Source: Rhodobacteraceae bacterium IMCC1909
GTDB taxonomy: Bacteria > Pseudomonadota > Alphaproteobacteria > Rhodobacterales > Rhodobacteraceae
DNA: 64,000 nucleotides
Assembly: GCA_030704425.1 (NCBI GenBank)
Contig: JAPDHM010000001.1
Coordinates: forward strand, 1,550,001-1,614,000
Direction: 5' to 3'
The translations under genes and the position numbers were made by a program. This document shows, in pieces, positions 44,541 to 52,890 of this stretch. How positions within the stretch are numbered: the stretch's first letter is position 1; each line of letters begins with the position of its first letter. Under the pieces are notes generated by a model. It was not told where the DNA came from and searched no databases. It was given only the letters and a program-made list of their open reading frames with translations.

Positions 44541-44573
44541 CTCCAAACCCGTATTCGCCTTTCACGGCAGATC

Positions 44574-45077
44574 CTACGCGTGGCCGTGAGCCTCTGCAAT
44601 AGCCACTTTCAATGCCGTCTCAAGGTCTTTTTCGCCCCATGTGACCATTTGAAAGGCTGGATAATAGCGCTCAGCGGACATGACGGCGGCAGAAATCATT
44701 GTATCAATCTGATCGGGCGTCGCCATTTGGGCGTTGGAAAGGATCAACCCATAGCGATAAGCCATCAACCGCTCCGCGCCCCAATAGGTGAAACTGCCAG
44801 CCCAGCACATATCATTGACCGCATTGAGCGCCTCATAGAGCGCGGGCATCCGATGGGCCGGCGGGTCCATCTCGAAGCTACAGATCAAACGTAGAGTTTG
44901 ATCGGCTTCACACCAAGCCAGAGTGATGGAATAGCTGCGCCATTGTCCGGCCATCTCCATTGAAATTTGATCATCCGCAATCCGGTCAAACTGCCATTCT
45001 TGATGGGTGGCAATATCTTCCACGATATCTATGGGATGCAGATCTTCAAAATCATAGGCGTGATTGGACAGTGCCAT
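44574..45077 (-). CDS. YbjN domain-containing protein
   Basis: This 167-residue protein belongs to the YbjN family, whose members influence stress and motility in enterobacteria through an unclear mechanism, and whose fold resembles type III secretion chaperones. LRLICSFEMDPPAHRMPALYEALN (core FEMDPPAHR) is the conserved centre, followed by the helix-rich C-terminal part. It precedes proC with a 33-bp gap and is commonly found there in related genomes. Its upstream region carries a DnaA-box-like tandem repeat. Confidence 0.85.
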   Translation of the reverse strand: MALSNHAYDFEDLHPIDIVEDIATHQEWQFDRIADDQISMEMAGQWRSYSITLAWCEADQTLRLICSFEMDPPAHRMPALYEALNAVNDMCWAGSFTYWGAERLMAYRYGLILSNAQMATPDQIDTMISAAVMSAERYYPAFQMVTWGEKDLETALKVAIAEAHGHA

Positions 45078-45206
45078 ACAGAACCTCTTTCCGGGTCAAA
45101 AACTCCGATCCGGCAGCTCCACAACTTCTTGTACACTCCCCAAGATTTTGCGGCCGCCGAATACTTCCATACAATCTATGGTGTCCTTTGACCGGGATTC
45201 TGTCGA

Positions 45207-45244
45207 GTCATTTATCTGGGGATAAGTCATTTATCTGTGGACAA
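45207..45244 (-). repeat. 19-bp tandem repeat with DnaA-box-like 9-mers
   Basis: On the minus strand two adjacent 19-bp units, TTGTCCACAGATAAATGAC and TTATCCCCAGATAAATGAC, differ at two positions. Each begins with a 9-mer one base from the DnaA box TTATCCACA. They lie 130 bp before the ybjN start. A third copy was not seen. Confidence 0.55.
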
Positions 45245-45280
45245 GACGGCAAAATCACTACGCCGCAGCCGCAAAACCAC

Positions 45281-45307
45281 AAAGGCCGCCCCGAGGGACG
45301 GCCTTTT
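45281..45307 (-). terminator. Rho-independent terminator after ubiK
   Basis: AAAGGCCG (45281-45288) and CGGCCTTT (45299-45306) form an 8-bp stem with a 10-nt loop, 59 bp downstream of the ubiK stop. T-residues follow the stem on both strands. Confidence 0.75.
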
Positions 45308-45365
45308 AGCAGCTGAACCAGTCACGCACCCACGGGATTCGTGTTTGGCTGTGGCGCGGCTTTGC

Positions 45366-45650
45366 TTACGACTTGGGCGCCGACTTGGATTTCGGAGCCT
45401 TTTTCGCAGCGGCCGCTTCGAGCGCCTCAAGCCGCGCGCTCAAGTCTTCATTTTGCGCCCGCGCCTTTTGCGCCATGGCCCGCACCGCATCGAACTCTTC
45501 GCGGGTAACAAAATTGCGATCCGCCAGCCAGCGGTCCATGAAGCTTTTCATGGCATTCTCGGCCTCGTCCTTGGCGCCTTGCGCGACACCCATCGCATTG
45601 GTCATGATTTGGCTCATATCATCCATGAACTTATTCTTGCTTTGCATCAT
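45366..45650 (-). CDS. ubiK: Ubiquinone biosynthesis accessory factor UbiK family protein
   Basis: This 94-residue helical protein resembles UbiK (YqiC/BMFP), an accessory factor that supports ubiquinone synthesis and membrane association. The N-terminal amphipathic helix is followed by FVTREEFDAVRAMAQKAR and a coiled coil with LSARLEALEAAAA; the C-terminus is Lys/Ala rich. Either of the first two Met codons may be used. It is divergent from lgt, as in many alphaproteobacteria. Confidence 0.85.
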   Translation of the reverse strand: MMQSKNKFMDDMSQIMTNAMGVAQGAKDEAENAMKSFMDRWLADRNFVTREEFDAVRAMAQKARAQNEDLSARLEALEAAAAKKAPKSKSAPKS

Positions 45651-45749
45651 CAGTCTCCTTGGCGGCGATAACTCGCTTTAGCCTTATATGGGGGCTAATA
45701 TCGCGGAACTCAAGGTTGACTTACAGCGCCGCTCTGGGAATTAAGGGTC

Positions 45750-46679
45750 ATGATCGCTTCGATTCCCTTTCCAGATGTCTCGCCCACCCTCTTTTCGGTG
45801 GACATACCGCTCTGGAAGTTTTCACTGGCTGGCATGGATTTTAGCTTGGGTGGGTTTGAACTCGCCCTGCGCTGGTATGCTCTGGCCTATATCGCTGGTA
45901 TTTTGCTTGCCTCTTGGATCATGCGCCGTGCCCTGCGCCGGCCTGTGCTCTGGCCGCAAGATCGGCCAGCTTTCAGCGAAGCAAACCTGGATGATCTCAT
46001 CACTTGGTTAATCTTTGGCATCATCATCGGGGGGCGATTGGGATATGTGCTGTTCTACAACCCCAGCTATTACCTCGCAAACCCCGCTGCGGCCCTCCGA
46101 ATTTTTGACGGGGGCATGTCTTTTCATGGCGGTTTTCTGGGCGTTGGCGCGGCCGGCTTGCTGTTTTGCCGCAAGCACAAGATCGCACTGCTAAAAGCCT
46201 CAGATGTGATGGCGGCCTCTGCTCCGGCGGGCCTGCTCTTTGGCCGGCTGGCCAATTTCATCAATGCCGAGCTCTGGGGCAGAGAGACCACCCTGCCTTG
46301 GGGGGTGATCTTTCCGGGCGAGGACGCTCAAACATGTGTTCAGGCCGCCGCCGGCCTTTGCGCGCGCCACCCCTCGCAGCTCTATGAGGCCATGGGCGAA
46401 GGGCTTATCCTGGGCGCGCTTCTGCTTTATCTTCTGTTTCGTACAGGGGCATTGCGCCGCAGCGGTCTGTTGACCGGGATCTTTTTGATCGGATATGGTC
46501 TTACGCGGTTCATGGTCGAATGGGTGCGCCAACCAGATGCGCAGTTTCAAACCTTGGACAACCCGATTGGCTACGCCTTGCAACTGGGTCCGACCGGTCT
46601 GACCATGGGACAAATTCTAACCCTGCCGATGCTTCTGGCTGGGCTATGGTTGATCCAAAAGGCACGCGCCCGGCCATGA
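45750..46679 (+). CDS. lgt: Prolipoprotein diacylglyceryl transferase
   Basis: Lgt transfers diacylglycerol from phosphatidylglycerol to the lipobox cysteine of lipoproteins in the inner membrane. The 309-residue protein has about seven hydrophobic segments. Key motifs are GGRLGYVLFYN (about 91-101), DGGMSFHGGFLG (about 118-129) and GRLANFINAELWGR (about 166-179). Its stop overlaps the midA start (ATGA). The lipoproteins at 58-62 kb of this window would be its substrates. Confidence 0.96.
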   Translation: MIASIPFPDVSPTLFSVDIPLWKFSLAGMDFSLGGFELALRWYALAYIAGILLASWIMRRALRRPVLWPQDRPAFSEANLDDLITWLIFGIIIGGRLGYVLFYNPSYYLANPAAALRIFDGGMSFHGGFLGVGAAGLLFCRKHKIALLKASDVMAASAPAGLLFGRLANFINAELWGRETTLPWGVIFPGEDAQTCVQAAAGLCARHPSQLYEAMGEGLILGALLLYLLFRTGALRRSGLLTGIFLIGYGLTRFMVEWVRQPDAQFQTLDNPIGYALQLGPTGLTMGQILTLPMLLAGLWLIQKARARP

Positions 46680-47737
46680 ACGCCTTGGCCGAGACATTGC
46701 GCCAACGCATTGGGCAGCACGGCCCATTGACCCTTGCCGATTATATGGGGGAGTGCCTGCTCCATCCCAAGCACGGCTATTACACGCAGCAAGAGGCCTT
46801 CGGCCGCAGCGGCGATTTCATCACCGCACCAGAGATCAGCCAAATGTTCGGCGAAATGATCGGCCTCTGTCTTGGTGCCACATGGCAAGCGCAGGGCGCA
46901 CCCAAAGATGCTATTGTGGTGGAGTTGGGGCCTGGACGAGGCACATTGATGCAAGACCTGCGCCGCATTGCCCCGGCTGTACCGGGCTTTGACAGCTTGC
47001 CAATCCAGATGATCGAAGCCTCGCCGAGATTGCGCCGGCTCCAATCCGATGCACTGCCCGGTGTAATCCATCACGCCGAGGCAAGCGGACTGCCACAAGC
47101 GCCCATCTTTCTCATTGCCAATGAGTTTTTTGACGCCCTGCCCATCCGGCAATTTCGCCGCCACTCGACTGGCTGGGAAGAGATATTGGTGGGATGCGAC
47201 GCCAATGGCCTGTGCTTTGGCAAGGCCGCGCCCCAACCCTATCATTTTCTCGACCATCGGCTTGAGGATACCGAACCCGGCATGATCGTTGAATATTGCC
47301 CCGCGCTCACGCCCATCGTGGCCGAGGTGTCGCAGCGCATCGCCGATCACGGCGGTGCGGCGCTGATCGTTGACTATGGCGATTGGCGCTCTCAGGGCGA
47401 TACAGTACAGGCCGTCAGCCATCACCAACACGCCGATCCCCTAGCCGCACCCGGGACCGCGGATCTCACAGCCCATCTGGACTTTGAGGCCCTGTATAAC
47501 GCGGCCAAGGCCGCAGGGTTGCGCCCGACCCGATTAACCACGCAGGGGGTATTTTTGGAGCGATTGGGACTGATCCAGCGCGCGCAAACCCTGGCCAAAT
47601 CCCTAAGCGGAGCGGCGCTTGACTCCCACATTGCCGCGCATCGCCGCCTCACCCATCCTGACGAGATGGGCGGGCTATTCAAGGTCATGGGCCTTGTGGC
47701 AGAGGGCGCGGCTGTACCGCTGGGGCTTGAACCATGA
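46676..47737 (+). CDS. SAM-dependent methyltransferase, MidA/NDUFAF7 family
   Basis: This 353-residue protein belongs to the MidA/NDUFAF7 (DUF185) family, whose mitochondrial member methylates an arginine of complex I. The SAM loop is VVELGPGRGTLMQDL (about 82-96). HPKHGYYTQQEAFGRSGDF (about 28-46) and IANEFFDALPIRQF are family signatures. It is coupled by ATGA overlap to lgt and to pgeF. Bacterial role inferred from the family. Confidence 0.88.
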   Translation: MNALAETLRQRIGQHGPLTLADYMGECLLHPKHGYYTQQEAFGRSGDFITAPEISQMFGEMIGLCLGATWQAQGAPKDAIVVELGPGRGTLMQDLRRIAPAVPGFDSLPIQMIEASPRLRRLQSDALPGVIHHAEASGLPQAPIFLIANEFFDALPIRQFRRHSTGWEEILVGCDANGLCFGKAAPQPYHFLDHRLEDTEPGMIVEYCPALTPIVAEVSQRIADHGGAALIVDYGDWRSQGDTVQAVSHHQHADPLAAPGTADLTAHLDFEALYNAAKAAGLRPTRLTTQGVFLERLGLIQRAQTLAKSLSGAALDSHIAAHRRLTHPDEMGGLFKVMGLVAEGAAVPLGLEP

Positions 47738-48489
47738 CGCTCACCCCCCTCACATCTGACCTTCTAGCGGAGGTGTCACACGGGTTTTTTACCCGGATGG
47801 TCGGCAGCTCAACGGGTATTTATCGTGGGTTGAATTGCGGCAAAGGCTCGGGTGACAGGCCTGCCGCGGTCCAAAGCAATCGCGCAGCAGTTGCGGATTT
47901 TTTTGGACAGCCAGCCGATCACTTGCAATCGGTGCATCAAACCCATTCAGCGCAGGTGCAGATCCTAGCAGCTCCGCTCACCGATGCGCCCAAAGCCGAT
48001 GCCATGGTGACCGCGACTGCGGGCGTGATCTTGGGGGTTCTCACGGCCGATTGCCAGCCTGTGTTGTTTCATGACGCGAAAGCCGGCGTCATTGGCGCCG
48101 CCCATGCGGGCTATCGGGGCGCCAAATTGGGGATTTTGCAAAATACCCTCGCGGCTATGGAGACCCTCGGCGCCCAGCGACAAGATATTTGCGCGGTGAT
48201 CGGACCCTGCATCAGTCAAAAGGCCTATGAGGTTGGGCCGGAATTTCTTGACAATATCTGCCATGATGCCCCTAACGCCCTGCGCTTTTTCGCTCAGGGC
48301 AAGGGCGATCGGTACCAGTTTGATCTGCCCAGCTACAGTTTGGACCAGCTGCGCACAGCCTGGGTCAAAGAGGCGGCATGGACGGGCCATTGCACCTATA
48401 GCGCGCCGGATCAGTTTTACTCTTATCGCCGCTCCGTGCATGAACAGCAGCCCGACTATGGCCGGCTGATCTCTTGCATCTGCCTGTAG
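47734..48489 (+). CDS. pgeF: Laccase-domain purine nucleoside phosphorylase, YfiH family
   Basis: This 251-residue YfiH/LACC1-like protein shows the three zinc-ligand motifs: VHQTHSAQV (about His71), TADCQPVLFHD (Cys) and AAHAGYRG (His). Members hydrolyse or phosphorolyse purine nucleosides and have been linked to peptidoglycan editing (PgeF). Third gene of lgt-midA-pgeF, overlapping midA by ATGA. A 220-bp inverted-repeat element starts five bases after its stop. Confidence 0.9.
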   Translation: MTLTPLTSDLLAEVSHGFFTRMVGSSTGIYRGLNCGKGSGDRPAAVQSNRAAVADFFGQPADHLQSVHQTHSAQVQILAAPLTDAPKADAMVTATAGVILGVLTADCQPVLFHDAKAGVIGAAHAGYRGAKLGILQNTLAAMETLGAQRQDICAVIGPCISQKAYEVGPEFLDNICHDAPNALRFFAQGKGDRYQFDLPSYSLDQLRTAWVKEAAWTGHCTYSAPDQFYSYRRSVHEQQPDYGRLISCICL

Positions 48490-48494
48490 CGTCC

Positions 48495-48714
48495 AAAGAC
48501 CTCTGCATAACGCCATTTCAACACGAATTAAGGGCAGCGCCAGCCTGGGCGGGCGCATATGGCTGGTGGTGAAATCGCTGCAAAATTTGAGCAATAACCA
48601 TACGTTCCAACATGTTGAGATGGTGAATGCGCCTGCCGGGGGCAGGCAGGCGCAGCCCGGTGTTGCCACCGGGCACAGTGTTCGGCTTGGCGGTTGGGTT
48701 ATGCAGAGGTCTTT
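48495..48714. mobile_element. 220-bp element bounded by 17-bp terminal inverted repeats (possible MITE)
   Basis: AAAGACCTCTGCATAAC (48495-48511) recurs as its exact reverse complement at 48698-48714. Between them are two strong hairpins: GCGCCTGCC/GGCAGGCGC with a 7-nt loop and GCCCGGTG/CACCGGGC with a 4-nt loop. The ends resemble the GACCTTTGCA-type ends of some IS5-like insertion sequences, which is from memory and unverified. No target duplication is evident. No transposase is encoded. A solo end with one change occurs at 20159. Confidence 0.5.
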
Positions 48715-48905
48715 TAATGGAAAAACGACATCGACGAACCCATTTTGGCGGGCATCCTCAATCTGGACTTTGGTGCAGCCCAAGCGCATTGGCGCTTTGT
48801 CCCCCGTTGTATAAATTCATCAGAGGTGCCACAAAGCTTCGCTGCGCGCCCGCCCTGCCAAATACGGCGACCGGTTGGTTTTGCTTTGGAGGTGGGGTGC
48901 TGTTC
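48715..48905. other. Non-coding space before lrp
   Basis: Together with the inverted-repeat element this makes a 416-bp gene-free interval between pgeF and lrp. Short open frames cross it, but their predicted proteins (rich in Cys, Gly and Arg, ending in hydrophobic residues) match no family I recognise. Confidence 0.4.
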
Positions 48906-49400
48906 TTAGGGTTGTTTTGACAAGCGCGCTTCGAGCACCTCGAAGGGCACGCCAGGTTGATCTTTTGCACCGCGGATGACGAGCGATGTTTTAACGGAGG
49001 CGACATTCTCCGCTGAGGTCAGCTCTTCGGTCAAAAAGGATTGGAATGTCGACAGATCTGGCGCGACGCATTTCAAGATGAAATCCACCTCGCCATTGAG
49101 CATATGGCACTCACGCACGAGCGGCAAGCTTAGGCAGCGCATCTCAAAGGCGGATAGATCCGCCTCCGCTTGGCTTTGCAGCCCGACCATAGCGAAGACC
49201 TGAACTTCAAATCCCAATTTCCGCGCGTCAATATCCGCATGATAGCCGCCGATATAGCCGGTTTCCTCCAAAGTGCGCACGCGGCGCAGGCAGGGAGGCG
49301 CGGAAATTCCGACCCTTTTGGCCAGCTCAACATTCGTCATCCGCCCATCGGCTTGCAACTCTGCCAAAATCAAACGATCAATGTCATCCAGACGGTGCAT
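48906..49400 (-). CDS. Lrp/AsnC family transcriptional regulator
   Basis: This 164-residue regulator has an N-terminal helix-turn-helix (MTNVELAKRVGISAPPCLRRVRTLE core, about 21-45) and a C-terminal RAM effector domain (about 75-150) that forms octameric rings in known members. It is divergent from trxB, a common pairing in alphaproteobacteria. The space between contains two CGCAATAATA repeats 21 bp apart that may be its sites. Amino acid effector unknown. Confidence 0.92.
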   Translation of the reverse strand: MHRLDDIDRLILAELQADGRMTNVELAKRVGISAPPCLRRVRTLEETGYIGGYHADIDARKLGFEVQVFAMVGLQSQAEADLSAFEMRCLSLPLVRECHMLNGEVDFILKCVAPDLSTFQSFLTEELTSAENVASVKTSLVIRGAKDQPGVPFEVLEARLSKQP

Positions 49401-49453
49401 AAACGGGTACCCTTTCGCAGTGTTGGGAAATCATACCCAAATGGCGCGCCCAA

Positions 49454-49484
49454 CGCAATAATATTTCAACATTGCGCAATAATA
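49454..49484. promoter_or_regulatory. Helically phased repeats in the lrp-trxB promoter region
   Basis: CGCAATAATA occurs at 49454-49463 and 49475-49484, two helical turns apart, and the second overlaps the palindrome ATTGCGCAAT (49471-49480). This arrangement suits cooperative binding by an Lrp-type protein for autoregulation. Confidence 0.45.
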
Positions 49485-49585
49485 ATTCGTATAGCGACCT
49501 GTAGTCGCAAAGGTCCCGGTTTGGGCTTTTGCCCGGCGACTGGCCTGTATATATGCAGCAGCAACACTTACCTGTAGGAAATCCC

Positions 49586-50521
49586 ATGTCCAATACGCGC
49601 CACACGAAAGTCTTGATCATCGGCTCCGGTCCTGCCGGCTATACGGCCGGGGTTTATGCCAGCAGAGCCATGCTCAATCCTATATTGGTTCAGGGCATCG
49701 AGCCCGGCGGGCAACTGACCACAACCACCGAAGTGGAGAACTGGCCCGGGGACAGCGAAGTGCAGGGCCCCGACTTGATGATCCGTATGCAAGACCACGC
49801 CAAGGCCATGGGAACGGAAATCATCGGCGATATCATCACCGATCTGGACGTCTCGGAACGCCCCTTCAAAGCTCAAGGCGATAGCGGCACGCTTTACATC
49901 TGTGATGCGGTGATTTTGGCAACCGGCGCGCGGGCAAAATGGCTTGGCATTGACAGTGAGGAAAAATTCAAAGGATTTGGCGTTTCAGCCTGTGCGACAT
50001 GCGACGGGTTTTTCTATCGCGGTCAAGAAATCGTTGTGGTCGGCGGCGGCAATACCGCGGTTGAGGAGGCGTTGTTTCTGACCAATTTCGCCTCAAAAGT
50101 CACATTAATTCACCGACGCGACGAGCTGCGCGCCGAGAGGATCTTGATCGACCGGCTGATTAAGAATGAAAAAATCGTGCCGATGTGGTTCCATGAGATT
50201 GACGAAGTCTATGGTACAGATATGCCGTTAGGTGTCGAAGGCGTGAAGGTGAAACACACTAAAACCGGTGAAATCACGGATGTGCCCTGCAAGGGCGTCT
50301 TTGTTGCCATCGGCCATGCGCCCGCCAATGAGCTGGTCAAAGACGTGCTGGAAACCCATATGGGCGGGTATGTGGTGACCAAACCCGACAGCACCGAAAC
50401 CTCAATTCCCGGTGTGTTTGCCGCCGGTGATCTGACCGATCACAAATACCGCCAAGCCGTCACCAGCGCTGGAATGGGCTGTATGGCAGCTCTGGAAGCC
50501 GAGCGGTTTTTGGCCGGTTAG
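49586..50521 (+). CDS. trxB: Thioredoxin reductase
   Basis: This cytosolic flavoprotein reduces thioredoxin with NADPH. From the ATG at 49586 (GTAGGAAA box) the protein has 311 residues. It has an FAD loop IIGSGPAGYTAGVYA (about 11-25), redox-active Cys136 and Cys139 in CATCDG, and an NADPH loop VVGGGNTAVEEA. The C-terminal GVFAAGDLTDHKYRQAVTSAG is standard. Divergent from the Lrp regulator. Confidence 0.96.
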   Translation: MSNTRHTKVLIIGSGPAGYTAGVYASRAMLNPILVQGIEPGGQLTTTTEVENWPGDSEVQGPDLMIRMQDHAKAMGTEIIGDIITDLDVSERPFKAQGDSGTLYICDAVILATGARAKWLGIDSEEKFKGFGVSACATCDGFFYRGQEIVVVGGGNTAVEEALFLTNFASKVTLIHRRDELRAERILIDRLIKNEKIVPMWFHEIDEVYGTDMPLGVEGVKVKHTKTGEITDVPCKGVFVAIGHAPANELVKDVLETHMGGYVVTKPDSTETSIPGVFAAGDLTDHKYRQAVTSAGMGCMAALEAERFLAG

Positions 50522-50523
50522 GA

Positions 50524-50640
50524 CTAACGCTTTGGCTTTGGACGATGCGTGTGTTGCTCAAAGTCAAAACCACGCCAGCCCTCCGGCCCGGCCGCCAAAA
50601 GCGCCTTGCAATTGATGCGGGCATCAATTGATTGCCCTGT
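50524..50640 (-). pseudogene. Possible C-terminal gene remnant, unrecognised
   Basis: On the minus strand a frame ending at 50524 reads as plausible protein for about 35 codons (includes LLAAGPEGWRGFDFEQHTHR) but has an in-frame stop just upstream and no start. It may be the tail of a lost gene. The rest of the 328-bp gap before sat-cysC shows no gene; it holds a 9-bp inverted repeat at 50609-50630. Confidence 0.3.
50609..50630. terminator. 9-bp inverted repeat downstream of trxB
   Basis: CAATTGATG and CATCAATTG flank a 4-nt loop, 88 bp after the trxB stop. No T-tract follows, so a terminator role is weakly supported. Confidence 0.3.
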
Positions 50641-50849
50641 CTATGAATTCAACTTAAAAGTACAATCTAATTTATTAATAACATATTCGTTTAACCCTCT
50701 GGTCAACTGGCTCGGAAATAAAATAACATTCCATCAACCCGGCGCAGGCGGCGCAAGTCTCTCTGCTAAATCTCTCAACTTCGCAAGCGGTTTTGTCACC
50801 TACAACTGGCGAGGCTTCTGCGCAAAGCGACCTTCTGGAGATACATATT

Positions 50850-52553
50850 TTGCAAAACAATCTAACACCGATCCCCGAATTATACGTCAGCTATGACAGC
50901 GCGCAGAAAATGAAGCTCGAAGCGGCAGAGCTCACCTCGTGGGATCTCACGCCGCGGCAGGTCTGCGATTTAGAATTGCTCATGAACGGCGGGTTCAATC
51001 CCTTGAAGGGGTTTTTGGGACAGGCTGATTATGACAGCGTGGTGGCCCATATGCGTTTGAGTGATGGGGCGCTTTGGCCCATGCCGATCACTTTGGATGT
51101 GAGTGCTGCATTTGCCAGCACCCTTGAGTTGGGTCAAGATATCGCTTTGCGTGACCCAGAGGGCGTCATTCTCGCGACCATGACCGTAACAGACAGCTGG
51201 ACACCCGACAAAGACCGCGAAGCCGAACAGGTTTTTGGCGCCAATGACATGGCCCATCCGGCTGTGAATTATCTGCACAATACCGCAGGGGCGGTCTATC
51301 TCGGTGGACCCGTGACGGGCATTCAACAGCCGGTTCATTACGACTTTCGCGGCCGGCGCGATACCCCCAATGAGCTGCGCGCCTATTTTCGGAAAATGGG
51401 CTGGCGCCGCGTGGTGGCGTTTCAAACCCGCAACCCGCTGCATCGGGCTCACCAAGAGTTAACCTTCCGCGCCGCTAAGGAGGCCCAGGCCAATCTGCTC
51501 ATTCACCCGGTGGTGGGCATGACCAAACCCGGCGACATCGATCACTTCACCCGCGTGCGCTGCTATGAAGCGGTCCTTGATCACTACCCATCCTCGACCA
51601 CGGCGATGTCGCTGCTCAATTTGGCAATGCGCATGGGCGGGCCGCGCGAGGCGGTATGGCACGGGCTTATTCGCGCCAACCATGGCTGCACCCATTTCAT
51701 CGTCGGCCGCGACCATGCCGGACCGGGGAAAAATTCAGCAGGGGAAGATTTCTACGGCCCCTATGAGGCGCAAGATCTGTTTCGCAAATACGAGGCGGAA
51801 ATTGGCCTGGAGATGGTGGATTTCAAACATATGGTCTACGTGCAGGACCGCGCCCAATATGAGCCCACCGATGAAGTTGAAGACGGCTGCACAGTGCTAA
51901 ATATCTCCGGCACAGAGCTGCGCCGGCGCCTGTCGGAGGGCTTGGACATTCCCGAATGGTTCAGCTTCCCGCAGGTGGTGGCCGAATTGCGTAAATCACG
52001 ACCACCGCGGGCGCAACAGGGATTCACCGTCTTTTTCACCGGGTTTTCTGGATCAGGAAAATCAACAATTGCAAATGCTTTGATGGTAAAACTCATGGAG
52101 ATGGGCGGTCGACCAGTGACCTTGCTGGACGGGGATATTGTGCGCAAGAACCTGTCGTCGGAACTGGGATTTTCCAAAGAACACCGCGACCTGAACATTC
52201 GCCGGATCGGCTATGTGGCCTCGGAAATTACCAAAAATGGCGGCATCGCCATCTGCGCCCCCATCGCCCCCTATGCCACCACACGGCAGGCCGTGCGCGA
52301 AGATGTCGAGGCTTTTGGAGCCTTTGTTGAGGTGCATGTCGCCACCTCCATCGAAGAATGCGAACGGCGTGACCGCAAAGGCCTGTACAAGTTGGCCCAC
52401 GCTGGAAAAATCAAGGAATTCACAGGTATTTCAGATCCCTATGATGTGCCCAACGCACCGGAATTGCGGCTCGAAACTGAGAGTGTCGAGGTCGACAATT
52501 GCGCCCATCAGGTTTTACTCAAACTAGAGAGCATCGGCCTCATCGGCGCGTAA
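50850..52553 (+). CDS. sat-cysC: Bifunctional sulfate adenylyltransferase / adenylylsulfate kinase
   Basis: This fused enzyme activates sulfate to APS and phosphorylates it to PAPS. It has 567 residues from a TTG at 50850, behind TGGAG, which begins the protein at LQNNLTPIPELYVS as in related alphaproteobacteria; an in-frame ATG at 50793 would add an unlike leader. The ATP sulfurylase part (about 1-385) has QTRNPLHRAHQEL (nucleotide-binding) and GRDHAGPG; the APS kinase part (about 395-567) has the P-loop FTGFSGSGKST and LDGDIVRKNL. Its own terminator follows. It feeds cysteine or sulfation pathways. Confidence 0.93.
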   Translation: MQNNLTPIPELYVSYDSAQKMKLEAAELTSWDLTPRQVCDLELLMNGGFNPLKGFLGQADYDSVVAHMRLSDGALWPMPITLDVSAAFASTLELGQDIALRDPEGVILATMTVTDSWTPDKDREAEQVFGANDMAHPAVNYLHNTAGAVYLGGPVTGIQQPVHYDFRGRRDTPNELRAYFRKMGWRRVVAFQTRNPLHRAHQELTFRAAKEAQANLLIHPVVGMTKPGDIDHFTRVRCYEAVLDHYPSSTTAMSLLNLAMRMGGPREAVWHGLIRANHGCTHFIVGRDHAGPGKNSAGEDFYGPYEAQDLFRKYEAEIGLEMVDFKHMVYVQDRAQYEPTDEVEDGCTVLNISGTELRRRLSEGLDIPEWFSFPQVVAELRKSRPPRAQQGFTVFFTGFSGSGKSTIANALMVKLMEMGGRPVTLLDGDIVRKNLSSELGFSKEHRDLNIRRIGYVASEITKNGGIAICAPIAPYATTRQAVREDVEAFGAFVEVHVATSIEECERRDRKGLYKLAHAGKIKEFTGISDPYDVPNAPELRLETESVEVDNCAHQVLLKLESIGLIGA

Positions 52554-52575
52554 GGCAGGCCCTAAGCATAGACAG

Positions 52576-52630
52576 TTGGGCGCGGCACTGCTCAAAATCG
52601 CAATGCGATCGCTGCGCCCAAAATTTTTTA
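52576..52630 (+). terminator. Terminator after sat-cysC
   Basis: TTGGGCGCGGC (52576-52586) pairs with GCTGCGCCCAA (52611-52621) with one G-T pair; the loop carries a smaller hairpin; TTTTTT follows at 52624-52629. Beyond it an AT-only 11-bp dyad (52620-52630 / 52641-52651) may serve the opposing DUF1150 gene. Confidence 0.75.
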
Positions 52631-52670
52631 TACTAGAATTTAAAAAATTTTATAACAATGCCTTGCGAGC

Positions 52671-52889
52671 CTAATGTAAAGTCATTGGGGAATAACGAAA
52701 CTCACGGGCCATGTCATAGGCTTGAGCCAAGTCGCCAACCAATGCCAATTGCTCACCTTCGGAGTTATGCACCGACCAGAGCCGCTCAATATCCCCAGTT
52801 TCTTCAAAAATTTCCTCTGGAAGATCCGCTTTATCAACCGGTTTAAGATAAACAATGCGATCTTCTAAGACGCCAAATTGATCTTTCAT
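52671..52889 (-). CDS. DUF1150 family protein
   Basis: This 72-residue protein of unknown function is restricted to alphaproteobacteria as far as I know. DRIVYLKPVDKADLPEEI (about 10-27) and the terminal ALVGDLAQAYDMAREF pattern match the family. The ATG at 52889 has AAAGGAC upstream and is one base after the hsp20 stop, so the two are coupled. The constant pairing with Hsp20 suggests a stress-related role; this is inference from context. Confidence 0.8.
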   Translation of the reverse strand: MKDQFGVLEDRIVYLKPVDKADLPEEIFEETGDIERLWSVHNSEGEQLALVGDLAQAYDMAREFRYSPMTLH

Positions 52890-52890
52890 C

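Noticed and set aside
45237-45671. 144-codon + strand frame opposite ubiK
   Set aside because: It is antisense to ubiK and includes its terminator; no domain is seen.
47965-48789. 274-codon minus-strand frame
   Set aside because: Most of it is antisense to pgeF; the remainder runs through the inverted-repeat element.
48627-48920. 97-codon open frame after pgeF
   Set aside because: It crosses the inverted-repeat element, has no clear ribosome site and no family resemblance.
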